From NCBI GenBank assembly GCA_947579605.1, contig OX388305.1, positions 40,065,542 to 40,129,541 of the forward strand: a DNA stretch of 64,000 nt, written 5' to 3'. The DNA comes from Athripsodes cinereus. Lineage: Eukaryota; Arthropoda; Insecta; Trichoptera; Leptoceridae. The first letter of the stretch is position 1. Each line of letters starts with the position of its first letter. The notes beneath the pieces were generated by a model. That model worked only from the letters and a program-made list of their open reading frames with translations. It ran no database searches and had not been told where the DNA came from. The position numbers were made by a program, and so were the translations under genes. Positions 58,833-64,000 of the stretch are shown here, one piece after another.

Positions 58833-58838
58833 AATAAA
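58833..58838 (+). terminator. Possible polyadenylation signal of Rnf220
   Basis: AATAAA about 410 bp after the stop codon. Confidence 0.35.
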
Positions 58839-59098
58839 TATGAATTTATTAACACAAGAAACATATTGTATAAGGCTTGGAAAAGACAATGTTACCTTAT
58901 TTGTTAGTGCCCTGAGCGGGGCTTGAACTTGCTATCACATGTGTAACCTATTACATACAATGGTTAATTGTAAAAACAAAACTCGTAATAAATGTGAATT
59001 AATAATCCATCAGTTGCTACAGAAAGTCTTCCAGCAAACCAACATAATATGTAATTGTGTTGCAGATTTAACCAATCACTAGTGATACTTGGTTGCAG

Positions 59099-59549
59099 TA
59101 CATAATAAAACCTACAAATTACTGGACAAAAAACAATAGTTCAAGGGTATCTGTGAAAATTCTCAACTCCACTCAAATCACCTTTCAGAAATTAGCCACC
59201 CCTATTCAGAGCATGTTTGTATCAATCGAGTCACCTCTCTCCAAGATATTCGTAGCGCTCTCTGATGTTGCTATTGAAATAAGAAAAGTTTATTGTGAAA
59301 GAGGAGGGATGTTGGAAGCTTTGCGGATGAATGACAGGTGATATTCTGTTTTTGATTAACTACCTATCTATCACTACTACTTGATGTAAATGATTTGAGT
59401 ATTTATTAGAGATCATGTTTTATTGATTGATATAATGTCGAGTACATCCGTATGCCGTGATATATTTTTAAACTTTTTCTCACACCTCTCTCAAATGTGA
59501 AATGTGCTGTAGAAACGGCCTTATTCTGTATTCCGAGTACTTCACATGA
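59099..59549 (+). CDS. Candidate exon pair of unknown affiliation
   Basis: Block 59099-59337 is open for 239 nt in one frame, preceded by ttggttgcag and followed by gtgata. Block 59513-59549 is preceded by aatgtgctgtag. Joining them keeps phase and gives ...LEALRMNDR, then NGLILYSEYFT and a stop at 59547-59549. The first block has fairly balanced, codon-like composition (IQSMFVSIESPLSKIFVALS). There is no ATG in the block before the open frame. The start is phase 0, so it could follow the Rnf220 exon ending 57766 as an alternative 3' end without the RING, or belong to another gene. No family recognised; it may be a chance frame. Confidence 0.3.
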
Positions 59550-59780
59550 TACATCCCAAGTACCAATGTCAACGGTAAGGAAATATTATACCATAATATA
59601 TTAGCCTTAACAATGTGAAACAGTCAGATTAGTTATTATTAGATGAGATAGGGGACATCTTAAAGATAGGAGTCATGCTCAAAATGTAAACGTCCCATCT
59701 TCAAAATTGTAATTTTACAGGAGAGCTAAATAGAGGGGAATAAATTATTTAATTTTACTATACTATACTATACTATACCC

Positions 59781-60145
59781 TCACGCCGTATCCCAAGTGG
59801 GGTAGGCAGAGAGAACGGAACGCCACACAGATCTATCTTTACACACTTCCTTCGCTTCCTCCACATTCATACAGTTTCTCATACACGCACGTCGATTCCT
59901 CTTACTCAACACGCGGCCGTCCTTGAGAATTTGATCCACGTGATCAAGCCACGTGGTTCTCGGACGTCCGCGCTTCCTCACACCTTTTCTTTCAGACAAG
60001 TATATCCTCTTTGTCATTCTTACTTCGTTCATTCGTTCAACGTGTCCAAACCACCGTAGTTTATTCACGCGCATTCTGTCCACAACACTCTTCTTGCATC
60101 CGCTCATTCTTCTAATATCCTCATTCTTCACTCTATCATTATTTA
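59781..60145 (-). pseudogene. LINE reverse-transcriptase C-terminal fragment
   Basis: Open frame of 116 residues: KNEDIRRMSGCKKSVVDRMR, then [48 protein letters not shown] and WRSVLSAYPTWD. It ends beside a tactatactatac repeat at 59757-59777. The sharpest copy of the family here. Confidence 0.88.
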
Positions 60146-60249
60146 ATTTTATTATTCGTAATAACAGAATTAAAAAATTTTAACACTTTTTTACATTATA
60201 ATGTGTAAAATGAAATAAATTTCTAATGAAACAAGTTAAATATAATAAA

Positions 60250-60590
60250 ATTATAACTAAATATCAACTGTCTAGTTCCTTAACTCAACAAGTTGAAATG
60301 TCTTATATGTGAGAAATCGCCATTTTCGTAATTTTTGTAAATTTGACATTATGTTGTCTTTGTTCCGTTCAATAGTTAAAGCAATTTGAAATATTTATTT
60401 GTGGAATTGAAAACAGGTACATTATTTTTTTTCATTAACTTAATATTTAATATATAAAAGAAACCGTGTATTTTTTATAGTTTAGTATTTGTTTGTGGAA
60501 TTGATAGAGTGGAGTTGATTTTATAAATTACCAATTAAATCAAAATTTTATAAAATTTTGGCTTGTTGATGTGTGGAACTGGAGGATCAA
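60250..60590. mobile_element. TIR element, copy 3 of the 27768 family (inverted)
   Basis: Reverse orientation: ctttgttccgttcaatag and a right end gttgatgtgtggaactgg, parallel to 27768-28147. Confidence 0.75.
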
Positions 60591-60599
60591 TATGTAAAC

Positions 60600-61227
60600 A
60601 AGTGTTTTTGTAAAACCTTTAGATCCGACTTTACATTTTGGACAAGACGAGATGATATATTATGTACACTAGTATAGTGTTGAGATGTACCTTATGTTAT
60701 ATACCTACCTAGTACCTATGTGTGTAAATTATATGATGATAATAATAATGACATTTTATATAACAAAATTACTTTTATTTTACCCTCCCAATATTTATAA
60801 AACAACTACACTGATAAACTCAGTCACTCTTTATACATACAGGTAGATTATTTATTAATCAATTTAGATAAATAAAGATAAAAATATTTTTTATCTTTAA
60901 TTTATTAAAAGGAACTTTCACAAAGTATACTAAATTACACATAAAAAATGTGGTAAAGTGAAATAAAATACAATCATTACATCGATTATATAATTGGTAA
61001 CATCTTATAATCAATTTACAGCAAAAAATAAGTATAAAAAAACGAATATAGAGAGTGAGAGAGAGACACGGGAAATAAAGAAGTCAATAATAAATTATCT
61101 AGAGCTACGATTTGGAAATGTTTGCTAAATACAAGATAATTCTGCAATAATATTACTATACCTACAATACACACATAAGGACGAGGGGGAGTTTTTTCAC
61201 TGCAGGATGTTTCAAGAACATCAGTTC
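60600..61227. other. Intergenic or Cdc25 3' region
   Basis: AT-rich; no exon of confidence. It may contain the 3' UTR of the Cdc25 gene on the minus strand. Confidence 0.35.
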
Positions 61228-61608
61228 TCATACCGTCCAGTAGATCTAGAGCAGGGGTGGGCAAAATTATATCATCGGTGATTTACAACAGTGAAATCTG
61301 AGATTCCCAGAATTTTATGATTTACCTTAGGTACACTCTAAATTTTTACTCCCCCCACCTTGTGGGCAAATTTTGAAAAAGGTATACGAATTTGAAATAT
61401 TTCATGATCTTCTCGGTTTTGTTAAGAACTTTTCACATTTTTTAAAAGTGAGGACCTTTTTGTAGTCTTTGATTCCAAAATTTTATAATTCACCTTGCAC
61501 TCTAATTTTCTACAACTACGCATGTCTAATATTATTATAATACTTTTGTGCAATAAAGCACATGTAGGATCGTTGTGTATGCTACTAAATACTACACATG
61601 GTGTCTAC

Positions 61609-64000
61609 CTTCCCCCTACACTGCTCCAGATACTTGATCCTTTCCTGTTCATAGCGAGGATCCAGCATGGTGACATAGCCCCCCGGAGGCACGCTGAGAT
61701 GTGGCCGTCTGCTGGAGAAGACACAGTAGCCTCCCCACAGTAGATATGTCTCTGGATGAGATTTAGTTGAACATGAAGTGTTGAAATATCTCAGACTAAA
61801 AGAGAAAAAATAAATAAAATTAACTGAGCAGCAAAATGTTGTGGCTTTAGACAGTTTATTGAGAAGTTATTAAACTCTTTAGCCAATTCGCACACATTTA
61901 TTTCATATTTTGAACTATTCTAGATTAATCATACCAATGATCACACTCACCGATAGTCAACCTATATGAATAGGTATTAACTAGGTAGGTATGTTGTATA
62001 TTATGACACACATACATACATATGTGAACTTCATAAACGTCGAAGCTCTGTATCATGCACTCCTAAAGGAAGTTCACTTATGTATGTGTATCATATACAA
62101 CATATCTACCTATTCAAATAGGTTGACTATGGATGAGTGTGATCAATTGGAATGATTAATCTAGAGTGGTTCAAAATATGATTAACATCTACACTTCTAG
62201 TAAGTAAAATCCAGTCCCCGACATCCAATTGTGTCAAAAATTCATAACACATGTATTTCACTATGCAATTTTTTTTTGCGGAGAACCATGAAAATATTGT
62301 AATAAAATCACTTGTCAATGAACACATTCTCTGTATCAGTCCAATCTCCATATTGCATTTTTTGAGAGAGTTAATATATTGTTTTATTTAAGATGACAAT
62401 CACCCCGATGTATAAAAGTCATAGTTTTACAATAAAAAGATATCTCAACCTTATTTTTCATATTATCTTATGAATATCCATATTTTACTTTGATGGTGTT
62501 ATGAAATAATCATTGATAAAATTTATTATAAATCAAGAAAATAATGTGGATATATAAAAAATACACATTTATTCTTCTGAATCAGGTGAATCCAATTGTG
62601 TATAGCTCTAAATGTGGAAATTTTGAGACAACACAGTATCACACTGATACAGTAATGTATAATGTGTTTTTCAGGTAAGGTGTATTGTAAGAATTCTTGT
62701 ATTATTAGTCTGCTCCACAATATAAAAAACCTACATTTTTCTATTCTAAGTAAAAAGTGTCAACTAACAGTCTGGGTCCTCTGTGTTTGGAGAACTCGCA
62801 GTGGAAGATGAGGATGTGCCCTGGTCCTTGGACTTCCTTTCCAGCTATAAGAGCCTTGTGGACTAACTTCTTTGTGTAGAGATTGTGAGCTCCCTGAATG
62901 TGACCTCCAGCATACTCATATGGGAAACGACAATCTATTATCTGGAATATTACACATACACACATAGTGGTACCCTCTGCTTTATCACTATTAATATACA
63001 GACTGTATTATGTTTTGTGTCCTCTATCTATCTATTTTTTAATAAGCAGTTAGTTCTCCTTTCTATAATATAGATTGTAATTTAGTAGTAGTAAGATTGA
63101 CAAACTAGTCAGAGAAGGGTAAAGTAATCTTTGGGTTTATATTAATGATGGAAACATGATGGAAGGACAGCTGGGCCTGCAGATTGCAAGAGGATCTTCC
63201 TCCAGGAACGGACCTTTATTAGATCTAACAGAAGAATAAGAGAGCAATCTTTGATTGAATTTGATGTTTAACTGTCAACTTTGTGAATTCACATTTTAAA
63301 CTAAAAAAAATAATTGTTTCACTACAAAACAATGTTCTCATCAGAAATTTATTAAGAACCGCAACAGCTGTGTGCTGTGTCTGTAGGAACGTTGCAAATT
63401 TTCTCTTAATGATGCTGATGATTTTACAAACTCCTTTAATATATTCATTCACTCAATTGTTTTAAGAATTTAACGCAATAAAATAAAATTAAAAATAATA
63501 CAATAATCTCCTCACGCCATCTGCCACTGTGACTTAGTTCTGTACCTAAGAGCCATTTAGTCTTAGTACTAAAATGCAATTTTCAAATTCAATTTTTTAA
63601 TTGAAAAAATCTCAACACTTTATTAGTAATAAGCTGTATATTGTATATACAGCTTATTACATAGACCCTAAGCATTTCTGTACTGAAGACTCACCACGGC
63701 TGTTGTGTTGTTTCTGCTTTTTTCGAAAATTTGGCATTTTTGACAAAAATGCACTTGAGTCCTAATGGCTGTCAGGTACAGAGTTTATTATTGAACATGG
63801 ATCTGATTTATTTAAAAGGTTTACACATAATAATTCCCCTTAAGGAATACCATAGTGGAGGGTAGAATATTTCTCACCTGATAGGAATGTACTTTGTCTG
63901 AGAAGTCTCCCTCTATGAGTCGGGCCAGAGTGTCTGAGCTGATCACCCTCAAGTCACTGGGCTGTCTGTGATGACCGCGCAACACGGGAAGAGTAGAAAT
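61609..64000 (-). CDS. Cdc25: Cdc25-type M-phase inducer phosphatase, 3' part
   Basis: Three exons are visible: 64000-63878 (cut by the window edge), 62941-62769 and 61795-61609, with GT/AG borders and closing phase, 161 residues. They cover most of the rhodanese-like catalytic domain. First come LPVLRGHH and [18 protein letters not shown], then [20 protein letters not shown]. The active-site loop [11 protein letters not shown] follows, in which Cys and Arg have the CX5R spacing needed for catalysis. The last exon has TYLLWGGY and [20 protein letters not shown], matching the domain end. Cdc25 removes inhibitory phosphates from Cdk1 and drives entry into mitosis (string in Drosophila). The 3' exon is uncertain: the frame is still open at 61609, and a short exon at 61245-61228 (IYWTV, stop) fits in phase but is weak. 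Confidence 0.93.
61921..62250. mobile_element. Palindromic interspersed repeat in a Cdc25 region
   Basis: At 61921-61980 the sequence ctagattaatcataccaatg ... tatgaataggta is the inverted copy of 62105-62162 (tacctattcaaataggttga ... gattaatctag). The right part matches 51620-51870. It lies in the Cdc25 intron 61796-62768. Confidence 0.78.
63539..63782. mobile_element. MITE with TIRs and a perfect central hairpin
   Basis: Left tctgtacctaagagccattt and right aatggctgtcaggtacaga are inverted repeats. At 63627-63661 gtaataagctgtata and tatacagcttattac form a perfect 15-bp stem with a 5-nt loop. It lies in the Cdc25 intron 62942-63877. Confidence 0.8.

Noticed and set aside
61016..61264. 82-codon frame at the Cdc25 3' end as its natural C-terminus
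   Set aside because: The phase does not match the donor at 61609, and the distal part is hydrophobic low-complexity sequence.

Overview
The window is animal nuclear DNA. It is AT-rich, its genes carry many introns with GT/AG splice sites, and it is full of interspersed repeats. A ZAD-type C2H2 zinc-finger gene points to an arthropod, most likely an insect. The tRNA-headed SINEs, CR1/RTE-like LINE 3' ends and scattered tacctac runs would suit Lepidoptera; that last step is inference. No bacterial, organellar or viral genes were seen. Exon models were built by hand: each junction has a GT/AG pair and the reading phase closes across the whole gene.

Left part (1-18,500): a 33-bp minisatellite fills 1-1590 and stops at the 3' splice site of the first visible exon of a PDZ-domain gene (ten exons, 1597-10623, + strand, 5' end outside the window). 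Its introns hold a 79-bp tandem array, LINE tails and a SINE. A gene-poor stretch follows (10,624-18,500) with foldback elements, a small hAT element and LINE relics.

Middle (18,500-42,400): a two-exon gene for a small mitochondrial membrane protein (COX8-like, - strand) is divergent from an intronless nine-finger C2H2 gene (22853-24562, +). After a repeat-rich gap comes a twelve-exon ZAD/C2H2 gene on the - strand (39776 down to 28352, 1019 aa, about 18 fingers). It is divergent from a second intronless C2H2 gene with eight fingers (41116-42408, +). The three zinc-finger proteins all have acidic N-terminal regions with sumoylation-like motifs and are probably nuclear DNA-binding regulators.

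Right part (42,400-64,000): a repeat desert includes a 55-bp minisatellite. It is followed by the seven-exon Rnf220 E3 ubiquitin ligase gene (49763-58423, +), whose introns carry a three-level nest of transposons. The last stretch holds the 3' part of a Cdc25 phosphatase gene (- strand, continuing past the right edge). An unexplained pair of exon-like blocks lies between Rnf220 and Cdc25.

The genes are independent transcription units, not a pathway or operon. The most unusual content is repeat structure: target-site-defined hAT elements, long palindromic foldback elements, higher-order minisatellites, and transposon ends lying a few bases from splice sites.
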